From positions 1,880,692 to 1,909,268 of the forward strand of contig BFEA01000023.1 of the NCBI GenBank assembly GCA_003427395.1: a stretch of DNA of 28,577 nucleotides. Reading direction: 5' to 3'. Positions within the stretch are counted from its first letter, which is position 1, and each line of letters begins with the position of its first letter. A program made the translations under genes and the position numbers. This DNA comes from Chara braunii. Lineage: Eukaryota; Streptophyta; Charophyceae; Charales; Characeae. The notes under the pieces are model-generated. The model worked only from the letters and a program-made list of their open reading frames with translations, had not been told where the DNA came from and searched no databases. Shown here piece after piece: positions 20,281 to 28,262 of the stretch.

Positions 20281-20620
20281 GCAAGCGGGCATATCCGACC
20301 AGACAACACCCGCGGACCCCAGGAGACAGGTGAAATCGCCCGCACTCGGCGGATCCTCGCTCTGCCGCACGGCGCCAGTTTTTTTCTTTTTGGCGCTTAA
20401 CGGACGGTTTTCGCTGAGATTTTCGGGGCGTTCCCGCGCACTGCGCTGTATGTCGGAGATTCGAATTCGAATCGACCCCGCTCCCCGTCACTGCTGTCAG
20501 CGGATTTGGCCACTCATCAGACCCCGGCGGTTGCTTTCTGGGGCCGGCAAGTCGCCTGTGAGACGGCGCCGGCAAGGCCAAGCCCAGCGCTGTGAGACGA
20601 CCGCGGAACGGACGAAAGTC
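20281..20620. promoter_or_regulatory. CpG-rich block, possible promoter
   Basis: CpG and GC content rise sharply compared with the flanks (CGCCCGCACTCGGCGG, GGGGCGTTCCCGCGC, GACGGCGCCGGC). It contains an E2F-like TTTTTGGCGC (about 20387-20396) and a perfect 16-bp palindrome GATTCGAATTCGAATC (about 20458-20473). No coding frame is convincing. It could be a distal promoter or first noncoding exon of the minus-strand gene, or of an unseen plus-strand gene. A (TTTTTTTTCCCC)n tract follows at 20631-20668. Confidence 0.3.
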
Positions 20621-21194
20621 TTCGGCTCTCTTTTTTCCCCTTTTTTTTCCCCTTTTTTTTTCCCCTCTTCTTTCCCGCCTCGTCGAAGGGGAACGACCCC
20701 TTCGACTGTTCATTTCTGTTCAAGGGGACTCCACAGCTCCAAATAACCGATTCATATTCCGTTTTTGGTACGGGAGGCAGCGAATTACAACGCGGGTTCA
20801 AGCAGTCTACTCCGTCTTGGGGTGGAGAAATATGTACGGAAATAGCGCATGGTCTTCCGTCTATACCTCGATCTTGTCCTTGCCCTGGGCCAGATGGCAT
20901 TAGGGCGTCTACCTTGCTGGCAAACACATCGGAGAGGTCGCAAGGTCGCGTGGCTGAAAACGGGAGCTCAGAAGAAAAGAATAAAAAAAGGAAAATTAAG
21001 AAAAAAAAGAAAAAGAAAAAGAAAAAAACGGGAGCTCACAATGACAAGCCGACAGAAGGGACCCTGTGCCTGCTGTCGTTTGGATGTGATGAGTTGACTA
21101 CCCCTGAACCAGGGCACAGACAAGAGCTCACTCAGGGAACACTGTCGAAGAGACTGACCGTAATTGCGGCCCAGCCCAGCTCAGCTCATCCAGG

Positions 21195-21998
21195 AAAGTC
21201 CTCCTGTGAGGGCACTCACACCGACTGCTACATCCAGAAAGAGGGTGTCAGTGTAACTGGGCCTGGGAAACCACAAATCATTTATGGCATGCCTGCCCCC
21301 TATCGCGGAGAGTGTGGACCTGGTGGGAACGATGGTGGAAGCAGATCACAAAAGACATTTTTCCATGGAACGAAAATTGGGTTCTGCAAGGAATCCTACC
21401 GGCGGGGCTGTCTGCGACAGTGGGTTGGGGGTATGTGGCTCAGGTCATCAGAGGTATCATTTACGGGGTCATCTGGGCTGACCGTTATGAACAGGTGTTT
21501 AGAAACTCCCATCTTTCGCTGAGAGCCATAATCAATAAAGTAAAGGCGGAAATTCGACATACCATCATAGCAGACTGGCGGAGACGATCCCAAAAGAAAA
21601 CTAGTGTAAGATCAGTGGGGTGGTTCTCGAAAACTTGGAATTTGAATGCTCAGTTGGTCCTGTTTAAACCCAATGGTGCTTTTCAGTTTCCCTCGTGGTT
21701 GCTGAAAGACGTGGGATGAGAGTTTGAACCCCCTGGGGTTGTCTGTTACCATCAGGGATAAATAGTGGTAGTGGTAGATTTGCAGTCGGACCGCATTAGG
21801 TCCTTTCATAGGAACTAGCTGAGGATCAAGTTCGTGTGTGGTTTCTCGGGTCCCTTGGGGTCTCGTAAAAAGCGAAACTGGGTAAGGCTCCCAGATTTTA
21901 TTTTGTTTCCGGGCAGACTGTGAGGACCCCGGCCTCAGGTATTTGTCCTGATTAATGAGAAGCCTTGGGCACTGGGCCCTGTTTTAAAAAAAAAAAAA
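21195..21998 (+). mobile_element. LINE 3' end (copy 2), 5'-truncated
   Basis: The tail of an L1-like ORF2 is followed by a 3' UTR of about 265 bp and an A-run at 21986-21998. The 3' UTR contains TGTGAGGACCCCGGCCTCAG, the counterpart of the block in copy 1 at 4 kb. No flanking target duplication was found. Upstream of about 21210 the frame is lost, so the insertion is truncated or mutated there. Confidence 0.78.
21210..21719 (+). pseudogene. LINE ORF2 C-terminus with zf-RVT zinc motif
   Basis: The frame is open for about 169 codons from 21210 (just after a TGA) to the TGA at 21717. It reads GCQCNWAWETTNHLWHACPL, then SRRVW: this Cys-x-Cys ... ETxxH ... C ... VW arrangement is the zf-RVT motif found after the RT domain of plant-type and other L1 ORF2 proteins. 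Downstream come WNENWVLQGILP, GYVAQVIRGIIYGVIW, IADWRRR and WFSKTWNL, each matched in copy 1. There is no RT catalytic domain in this fragment. Confidence 0.78.
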
Positions 21999-22121
21999 GA
22001 AAGAGCGTGCCCTAACACTCTCCGCTACTCACCAAATGTGCAAAATGAGAATGGGACACGGAAATTCCAATTTCCACGGTGCTCTATTTTTTCGGTGCTT
22101 TCTGCCGGAGACGCAGTTTCT

Positions 22122-22745
22122 TGCATGGGTCCGGAGGAGATAAAATAGGAAAAACACAGAGCCTTGATGATGCCAGATTGCTCAGAAGTGAGTCATAGAG
22201 TTGGGGCTGCAGGCCCACACACCGCGGGAAAATCGAGGGTGGGCGGGTCCGCTTCGCCAAAATCTGGCGACGAAAACGTCTCGGCCTCTGAGCAGACTGG
22301 TGCCTGTGGTGTGACTGCAGGTTCGCTTATGCGATGGGCGCAGCTGCTGGCGGACGAAATCCCGAAGCCGCTCCGCGTGAGACAAACCAGCCTGCTACGA
22401 CCGGTCCTGTGCCGGTCACTTATACACTCGCTGCTCCTGGTACCAGTGGTTGCCGGTCCTCCGAGGGGCTCCTTCCCGCAGGGTGAGTTCCGCTGAAACC
22501 TCCTTCGCCGATCTTGGTTCCACCAGCTCGCAACCGTAGATCTTGAAAATTAAAGAAATCAAATCATTTAGAAAAGTAGGCTCGACTTCGAATCGGAACC
22601 CACCGAGTAGGTACCAACTGCATGGGCTGGAGTACGACAACAGCTGCATGGGTCCAGACGAGATAAAACAGGAAAAACACAGAGCCTTGATGATGCCAGA
22701 TTGCTCAGAAGTGAGTCATAGAGTCGGGGCCGCAGGCCCACACAC
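22122..22745 (+). repeat. About 100-bp direct repeat pair, 523 bp apart
   Basis: The segment from GCATGGGTCC to GCAGGCCCACACACC occurs at 22123-22222 and 22646-22745 with only a few substitutions (GGAGGAG/GACGAG, TTGGGGCT/TCGGGGCC). The internal core GAGCCTTGATGATGCCAGAT is identical. The second copy ends about 55 bp before the recombinase-side coding region of the retroelement, so it may be a terminal (split-direct-repeat-type) structure or an unrelated duplication. Confidence 0.88.
22223..22644. other. Inter-repeat segment, possible coding, not recognised
   Basis: GC-rich, with open frames of over 100 codons on both strands. The plus frame (22164-22496) stops just after CAGG|GTGAGT, a good donor. 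On minus, 22649-22416 gives LLGGFRFEVEPTFLNDLISL, which loosely recalls a BRCT-type start but ends quickly in a stop. None is strong enough to call a gene. Confidence 0.25.
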
Positions 22746-22993
22746 CTCCTAGACCTCCCAAAATCCCTCCATCATCCCACAAATGACGTGTCATCTTGCA
22801 GGGAGTGGTGGAACGAGCGAATGAGTGATGGAAGCTGGAGGCAAAAGCGAGCGACGTCGGAAATAGCTGGAAGTTATCAAACGGGGCTAGAATGGAGTAG
22901 CAAGCTAATAGAGGAGTTAGACCAAGAAAGCGATGGCGAAATGGAATGAAGAAATTACTGTTTGGATTGAATGAGTGGTTAAAATGAAATGGA

Positions 22994-23690
22994 GTGCGCA
23001 GGAGTTGTATGACATGCAATGATTTGGATGTTCTTTCCTTCCTAAGTAGCCAATGGTTAGTGGAAATTGAGAGCAGGTGCCGAACTACCGATAGCGATTG
23101 CGAACCAATAGTGTCACCATCCACTGTAGATGTGGTGGTGAATTGCTTAAGTGGTGCCTTTAGATTGCTTGGTAGGGAGGAAGGGGATGATCCTTGCCAG
23201 GGTAGTCGGGTAAAGGCGTTTCGGAAAGCGTACAGAGAGTATGGGTTGGCGAGAGGGGTTACGGAGGAGTCAGCGCGACCGGTGGTTTGGGAAAAACTGA
23301 AGGTTGTGATCGAATATACATGATGCAAGATAAAGGTGCTAATAAGGATGAGAGAGGCGGAGACTTATCGAGATGCCGCTATGTTCTTATATTTGTGGGA
23401 GAGCTGGTAGCGATGCGGGGAAGGTTTGCGGTTGCAATATAAAGAGATTGATATTGGGAATTGCCTTGTACGACCAGGATATACTAAGACAGATCTCTAT
23501 GGAGGTCGATTTCTCATAAGGTTAAAGAAGGCTGAGGAAGGCGAAGAGACTTTTTTGCGCATTCTGCCAGAGCTGATAATTGTGTATGAGAGCCTGGGGG
23601 TGGATTTGCGATTTGGTTATTTGTTTCGGGTTGATCGTGGGGTTAACGCACTTGTGAGCGATGAGGGTTTGAATTTTTTATGTCTTATCT
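22994..23690 (+). pseudogene. Tyrosine recombinase of a DIRS/kangaroo-like retroelement, damaged
   Basis: One frame carries the features of a retroelement tyrosine recombinase. A core-binding region comes first (STVDVVVNCLSGAFRLLG, DDPCQGSRVKAF, VTEESARPV). Then come RDAAMFLYLW and RCGEGLRLQYKEIDI (the catalytic-Arg neighbourhood, R at about 23411), and GYTKTDLYGGRFLIRL with the beta-hairpin Lys. It is broken by TGA (23321-23323) and TAG (23408-23410). The HxxR and Tyr motifs are absent, so the C-terminus is lost or deleted. Beyond about 23640 the DNA is better explained as antisense RT. The N-terminal boundary is uncertain, because a second open frame (22803-22946) precedes it. Confidence 0.6.
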
Positions 23691-24442
23691 TCTGGAACCC
23701 TGATTCTTTTTTAGTGAGAATCAATCGTAAAACCCAGGAATCTAATGGATTGTGAAGGAAGAAAGGAATATTTGTTAAGACTTAAAAAAAAAATGAGGTT
23801 GTGGAGGAGGGAGACATAGTTGAAAGATTGTCAAAGAAGAAGGGGAAGGTTTGGTTTGCTAGAGCAGAGTCATCGATATATGAGGTAATAAAAATATGGC
23901 GGAGGCGGAGTTATGCCATAATTTCTTGCATTACTGTAGTAAAGATCCAACATGCGGCGGATATGCCAAAACATAGAGTTCTGAATTGGTAAGTGGTCCC
24001 TTCTCAGGAGAAGGCAAGGTAAGGTTTGTGGTCAAGGTGAACCTGAATATGGTAGTATCCATTTTTAATATCAAAACAGGTCAGAAAGTCTTGTGTCGGA
24101 GAACCAAAAAGTGGGGCTACCAGGTCATTGATGGATTCATAGTGGAATTATGGAAAGGATAGGAAGAGGTTAACAAATCTAACATCTAGGATGAATCTGG
24201 TTTTGAAAAAGTTTTTGATAGCGAAGACTGGATTGATAACCAGAGGGTTAGGGGAAGGTTCGATGACACCATATGAGAGTAGTTGAGAAATTGAAGAGGT
24301 GATGAAGCTATTATGGTGAGGGAGAAGGGAGTGGTTGGGGATTGAGGTAGGTGGGGGGTTTTCACACAAGAGGACTCTTTTGAAAGCAGAGGCTGAATAA
24401 ACATTTTTTACCATATGCCTGACTTCGATAATCTTTTTAACA

Positions 24443-24942
24443 GGGATATGCTTAGTACCAACAAAATTGAGTTTGACTCCATGCTGGCTCCATTGGAGAA
24501 CAGAGTGAGAATACCTTCTTGAGGAGGAAGAAAGGAGAAGTGACCAGTTACTGAAGTACTAGTGCGAAGGAGAAGCGACAAAAAAGTGGTTTGGGTTGCG
24601 GAGCCAAAAGGTAGGTTCTTGAAGGGCGAAAGAGGCAAGGCGGAGTTGCGAGACTGTATGAGTGGAAGAGAGGCTGTCTCTTATACACATCTAGATGTGT
24701 ATAAGAGACAGGGGATATGCTTAGTACCAACAAAATTGAGTTTGACTCCATGCTGGCTCCATTGGAGAACAGAGTGAGAATACCTTCTTGAGGAGGAAGA
24801 AAGGAGAAGTGACCAGTTACTGAAGTACTAGTGCGAAGGAGAAGCGACAAAAAAGTGGTTTGGGTTGCGGAGCCAAAAGGTAGGTTCTTGAAGGGCGAAA
24901 GAGGCAAGGCGGAGTTGCGAGACTGTATGAGTGGAAGAGAGG
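24443..24942. repeat. Artefactual perfect 231-bp duplication around an adapter
   Basis: 24443-24673 and 24712-24942 are identical over 231 bp, separated by exactly the 38-bp adapter. No biological duplication would have this separator. The true genome very probably holds one copy. The extra 269 bp also shifts the reading frame of the RT gene by two bases. Confidence 0.95.
24674..24711. other. Nextera mate-pair junction adapter (sequencing artefact)
   Basis: CTGTCTCTTATACACATCT followed directly by its reverse complement AGATGTGTATAAGAGACAG is the Tn5 mosaic-end junction used in Nextera libraries. Its translation is the well-known contaminant peptide VSYTHLDVYKRQ, seen here on both strands because the adapter is palindromic. 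Confidence 0.99.
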
Positions 24943-24987
24943 TTTGAGAGGATTGATGGAATAGATGGGAGATGGAAAGGCGACTCA

Positions 24988-25204
24988 TTAGTCCGAATGT
25001 CTGACGGGATCTGCTGGAGAGGAAGAGTGGTTACTCTTGGATTCTGAGTCATGGTGAGGACGCTTAGAGGAACGGTTGAAGTCGTTGCCCCTGTCTGACT
25101 TGTCTTCATAATGACACTTTGAAGAGGATTTCTTGAAGTCATCTGACTTGTTATTGTCGTCCTTCTTTCGGATGGAAAATGGGTCTGCTTCCGACTTGCC
25201 ATAC
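24988..25204 (-). pseudogene. Putative gag, 3' exon (K/D/S-rich tail)
   Basis: It starts after TTTTTATTATTGCAG| and continues the upstream exon's frame across an AG|G codon (R-YGKSEADPFSIRKK...). It encodes 71 residues rich in K, D, S, N and R (DDNNKSDDFKKSSSK, RGNDFNRSSKRPHHDSE), as expected of a nucleic-acid-binding gag tail. It ends TAA overlapping ATG (TAATGAG), just before the RT-side frame. The RT frame also overlaps this exon in another phase, as is usual for gag/pol of this class. Confidence 0.55.
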
Positions 25205-25322
25205 CTGCAATAATAAAAAAATAGAGAGAGATGGATAAGTCCATGAACGCGAACGACGTGGACCTACTTAGCGGTCCAGGGCGATAAACCTTTTGATATC
25301 GGGCGACTGCCCTTGTGCTTAC
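25205..25322 (-). other. Spliceosomal intron in the gag region, 118 nt
   Basis: The donor is CTCTAG|GTAAGC and the acceptor TTATTGCAG|GTATGG with a T-rich tract. Removing it joins two frames that are in different registers without splicing, and this register change is the main evidence that it is real. One in-frame TAA lies upstream in the 5' exon. Confidence 0.6.
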
Positions 25323-25930
25323 CTAGAGTAGTCCCTCCTTGCGATGTTTAAGCAATAATTGTATTATGACTCGATAATGGGAAGTGTTTTCTCCATGCCC
25401 TCGCGGATGACCTTGTTAAGGGCTGACGTTGTCTCCGTGAAAATCCTATGATCGATGCAGTTCTTAGCCACTGATGCTACTCGAGTTGCAAAGTCACTGA
25501 CCATAGCCCTGCCAAATGGATAATGGTGGTAGTTGAGGTTGATGGTGTAGAAACAAATGACTGTAGCGACTTGGTGGTGCCAAGCAGGGGCGCAAAACAT
25601 CTTGTACCAAACTTGGAATTCATCGTATGAAGGGCCAGACTTGTCGGCGATACGGATTTTGATGGCTTCCATGTCAGAGAGTAGGTTTCGATAGAGTTCA
25701 TTGGTGGCTTGAGTCTCCTCTTCTTTCTTAGCAAGTTCCTTCATTAAGGCCTCCGCAACTGACTTGGTCTCGCTTTCTTGCTTAAATAGTTAAATCTTGA
25801 GTTTCTCGAAAAGTTCCAAGGAGACCGTTTGGGCAGGGGGGTGAGATGTAAGGTGGGGGCTGGAGTGGTGTGCTGAGACTGCAGAGAGTTGAGGGAAATC
25901 GGAGGGGAAGAGGTCAACAAAAATTTTTTC
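25323..25930 (-). pseudogene. Putative gag, main exon
   Basis: The open frame from about 25930 (FVDLFPSDFPQLSAVS) runs through LELFEKLKI, a TAA (25790-25792), LFKQESETKSVAEALMKELA (a charged, coiled-coil-like segment with KKEEETQA) and DEFQVWYKMFCAPAWHHQ. It continues to MEKTLPIIES, a second TAA (25364-25366) and RRDYSR at the donor. I recognise no domain. The gag label comes from its place upstream of and overlapping the RT frame. Both stops would be repaired by a single T-to-C change giving CAA (Gln). Confidence 0.5.
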
Positions 25931-25931
25931 C

Positions 25932-26386
25932 AGAATTAAATAATCATTCTATAGTAAAATTACATTCTAAATTTCAAATTTTCATTCCATCTTAAAAAAT
26001 ATCATTACAATTTTAAAATTTTCCGTCTTACTTGAAAACTTTCCTTCCAATAATGGGGTATCCCTTCTTATTTGAACTGGATGCTAGAGATGAAATGAAA
26101 GTCTGGATGAGTTCATGAAATATATTTTAATTAGACTGATATTCTAAGTAAGGATTTTTAATTATAAATAGGTTAATCCAATCTAAATTAGAAGATATTT
26201 GTTGTAGTAGAATGAAAGTTTAATTAAAACATTTCATAAATTCATCCAAACTTTCATTCCATCTTGAACAAATAGATGTAGTTGGAAGGGAAAACTCATA
26301 TTGAGACGGAAATTTATCAAATAAAGCTGAAAATTTTAGAATTTGACAAACATTAGAATGATAATTTATAAATATGAAGGATTTTG
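25932..26386. mobile_element. AT-rich foldback (long-TIR) element, about 450 bp
   Basis: The left arm (about 25935-26133) and right arm (about 26220-26385) are imperfect inverted copies. AAATGAAAGTCTGGATGAGT, then TTCATG and TTTTAATTA, on the left match TAATTAAAACA, TTTCATAAATTCATCC and AACTTTCATT on the right. TTTCCGTCTTACTTG / CTTTCCTTCCAA and AATCATTCTA are matched further out. A loop of about 85 bp separates the arms. No target duplication is clear. It interrupts the putative gag region between two segments of the same reading phase. Confidence 0.7.
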
Positions 26387-26404
26387 TTTTTATGAAATAT
26401 TTTT

Positions 26405-26740
26405 TCAACTTTCATTTCTCGTGAGAATTTTTCTGTTGGTGATAGGAAGATGGGGGGGGGGTGTTCTGGGGAATGGTGGAAGTAGAAGAGAGAGAGAAGT
26501 ACGGGGGGAGATTGATTTGATTTTAATTGCTAGAGTGTTGACCTTATACTGAGTTTGAAATTTGATTGGAATGATTAAGAATAGTAGCTTTCGGGGGTCA
26601 GGAATGGCAGGGTTGAGGCATTCAATGATCTTAACAGGGGTGTAGATAGGTGGAAAGATGGGTAGGACAACAAGAACCTCAGCCCCGGTGAGGGAGAGAG
26701 GACCAGAGACATTGAGGTATGCTAAGAGCATGAAGTCCAT
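26405..26740 (-). pseudogene. Possible 5' gag exon
   Basis: It begins after a good acceptor (branch-like CTAAC, T-rich tract, TTTTCAG|ATGGAC) and stays open for 111 codons: MDFMLLAYLNVSGPL, AEVLVVLPIFPPIYTPVK, YKVNTLAIKIKSISPR and so on. It shares reading phase with the main gag exon on the other side of the foldback element. No domain is recognised, and its membership of the retroelement is inferred from position only. Confidence 0.35.
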
Positions 26741-26866
26741 CTGAAAACACAAACAAGAACATAAGTTAGGAGAGGGGATTAATTAATGGTGTTTTAATAG
26801 GGCTAAAAAAATTGACTTGGTAAGACATGATTCTAGAGGAATTCTCTCCCTCTCCCTTCTTTCTCG

Positions 26867-26929
26867 ATTTTTTTTTTTTTTTTTTTTTTTTAAGACATAA
26901 TTTTTTTTTTTTCTCTTTTTTTTTTTTTT

Positions 26930-26972
<43 letters not shown>
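26867..26972. repeat. Long T-rich tract
   Basis: Over 100 bp of nearly uninterrupted T, with TAAGACATAA and CTCT/CC breaks. On the minus strand it reads as long A-runs and may be the eroded tail of one or more retroposons. Its length in the assembly is unreliable. Confidence 0.9.
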
Positions 26973-26976
<4 letters not shown>

Positions 26977-26999
26977 GGTTCCGCCCATAAAGGAAGTTG

Positions 27000-27380
27000 A
27001 ATATAGATAAAATAGTTTCCTTGAGGAATATGAGTAAGTTCATCATAATGCAGAAGTATTGCTAAGAAAACGGGGTAGATTGATGAGATTACAAACGCGA
27101 GGTATTTAATTTTTTATTTTTATTTTTATTTTTAAGGTTAGGATCTCATTTTTCATTCAGACTGATCACCAACTTTTACCATTTTCGGACTTAAACCTAG
27201 TAATAGGCGTGAAGGTTATAAGTGAGAAGAGGGAAAAAAAAAAAAATGACGCAGGCTACAGGTAGGGTAATGGAGGGAAGTAGAAAGGATTTAAGAAAAG
27301 TGTCATAGAGGAACGGAATAGTCAAGGTAAGGGTCATGATAAGTTTGAAGCACAATAGTTCCTAGTGACTGAATGCCCGT
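27000..27380. other. No gene recognised
   Basis: AT-rich, with a (TTTTA)n stretch at about 27108-27133 and an A-run at about 27234-27246. I could not identify the outer end of the tyrosine-recombinase retroelement here. Confidence 0.5.
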
Positions 27381-27386
27381 CATTTA

Positions 27387-27418
<32 letters not shown>

Positions 27419-27446
27419 CATATATATATATACATATATATATATA
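27387..27446. repeat. (TA)n microsatellite
   Basis: TA repeats with occasional TACATA interruptions, ending exactly at the left terminus of the next MITE. A similar (TA)n tract resumes at 28201-28262 on its other side, so the MITE most simply inserted into one TA array. Confidence 0.93.
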
Positions 27447-28200
27447 CAGGGTCACCAGCCCGTACGTACGGAGGTCCACGGGCAGACCTCCGTACGTACG
27501 GGCGTTTGGGGTCCCGTACGGGGTCCGAACCCGACGGCGTTCGGCCCCCGCCAAAAATTATTTCGAGGTTTAAACATTATTAGTTTTTTCTAATTTTTGT
27601 TTTTTGACTTTTCTATGATGTGAGGTACATGCCTATAAATTTTCAAGGCATTTGGATAAGCCAAATAAGAATTAAAAATCGCCATAGATGGCGGTGTAAA
27701 AACGTGCTCGCCCACGTATTTTTTCACTTTTTACTTTTTGTTTTCACTTTAGTTCGGGGTCTAAACAATTTTATTATTTTTTGAATCTTTTTTAGTGGGT
27801 TTTGTATTATGTGAAGTACACATCTGTAAATTTTCAGGGCATTTAACTATGCCAAAAAAAAATAAAAAATCGTCAAAGATGGCGGTGTCAAAAACATGCT
27901 TGTGCACACACTAAATTTAATTCTCTTTTTATTTTTATTTATTTTATTATTAGTATTTGTTTTTCGTATTTTATTTTTATTTCAAATTTCGTAAGGAATT
28001 CGGATGTAATGCTCAGGCAAATCTTGTTCAATTTAGTTTTATTCATAATACATTTTTTTTTCAGATGTTTTTGATGACTTTTTTTTTTTTTTTTTTGGGT
28101 CCGCGTTCGACCCGAACGGCCGAACGCATCCCCAAGGGGTCCCATACGTTCGGGCGTTCGGGTTCGGGCGTTCGTCCCGTCCCGAACGCCGGTTACCCTG
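27447..28200. mobile_element. hAT-like MITE (type C), second copy, 754 bp
   Basis: The termini CAGGGTCACC / GGTTACCCTG are flanked by TATATATA on both sides, compatible with an 8-bp duplication but uninformative inside a TA array. It shares with the 2.6-kb copy the CGTTCGGG-rich ends, the two internal AAAGATGGCGGTGTxAAAA units (about 27680 and 27870) and the GCAAATCTTGTTCAATTTAG block. It has no transposase. It also carries an 18-bp perfect hairpin near the left end. Confidence 0.88.
27459..27502. repeat. Perfect 18-bp subterminal hairpin inside the MITE
   Basis: CCCGTACGTACGGAGGTC (27459-27476) and GACCTCCGTACGTACGGG (27485-27502) are exact inverted copies around an 8-nt loop (CACGGGCA). 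The neighbouring copy at 28.3 kb has a degenerate version. The 2.6-kb copy has only traces. Confidence 0.95.
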
Positions 28201-28262
28201 TATATATATCTATATCTATCTTTCTATATATATATATATATCATCGTATATATATATCTATA
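28201..28262. repeat. (TA)n/(TATC)n microsatellite
   Basis: TA repeats with TATC units separate two head-to-tail type-C MITEs. Confidence 0.9.

Larger units (their letters stand above)
23600..24990 (-). pseudogene. Reverse transcriptase of the same retroelement, damaged
   Basis: Read on minus (after removing the adapter duplication), one frame gives RLASFALQEP, FSNWSLLL, SVLQWSQHGVKLNF, LLSYGVIEPSPNPLVINPVF, KTRFILDVRFVN, then motif A CFDIKNGYYHIQVHLD (near 24046-24078), TYQFRTLCFGIS and catalytic YIDD (23869-23880). After a one-step frame change at a run of ten T (23784-23793) it continues SFLPSQSIRFLGFTIDS and RIRVPEDKT. The order and the FDIKNGYYHI wording are DIRS/Ngaro-type. In-frame stops occur at 24559, 24148, 24004, 23911, 23711 and 23678 (lowest coordinates). 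RNase H and anything beyond are missing. Confidence 0.75.

Noticed and set aside
22416-22649. BRCT-like domain on minus
   Set aside because: The resemblance is limited to about 20 hydrophobic-pattern residues, the frame stops soon after and the downstream motif residues are absent.
23690-23755. C-terminal part of the plus-strand recombinase-side frame
   Set aside because: The opposite strand here gives the conserved RT wording SIRFLGFTIDS, so the plus reading is better taken as antisense.
24548-24988. 146-codon minus-strand frame containing VSYTHLDVYKRQ
   Set aside because: It is a chimera created by the Nextera adapter and the artefactual duplication.
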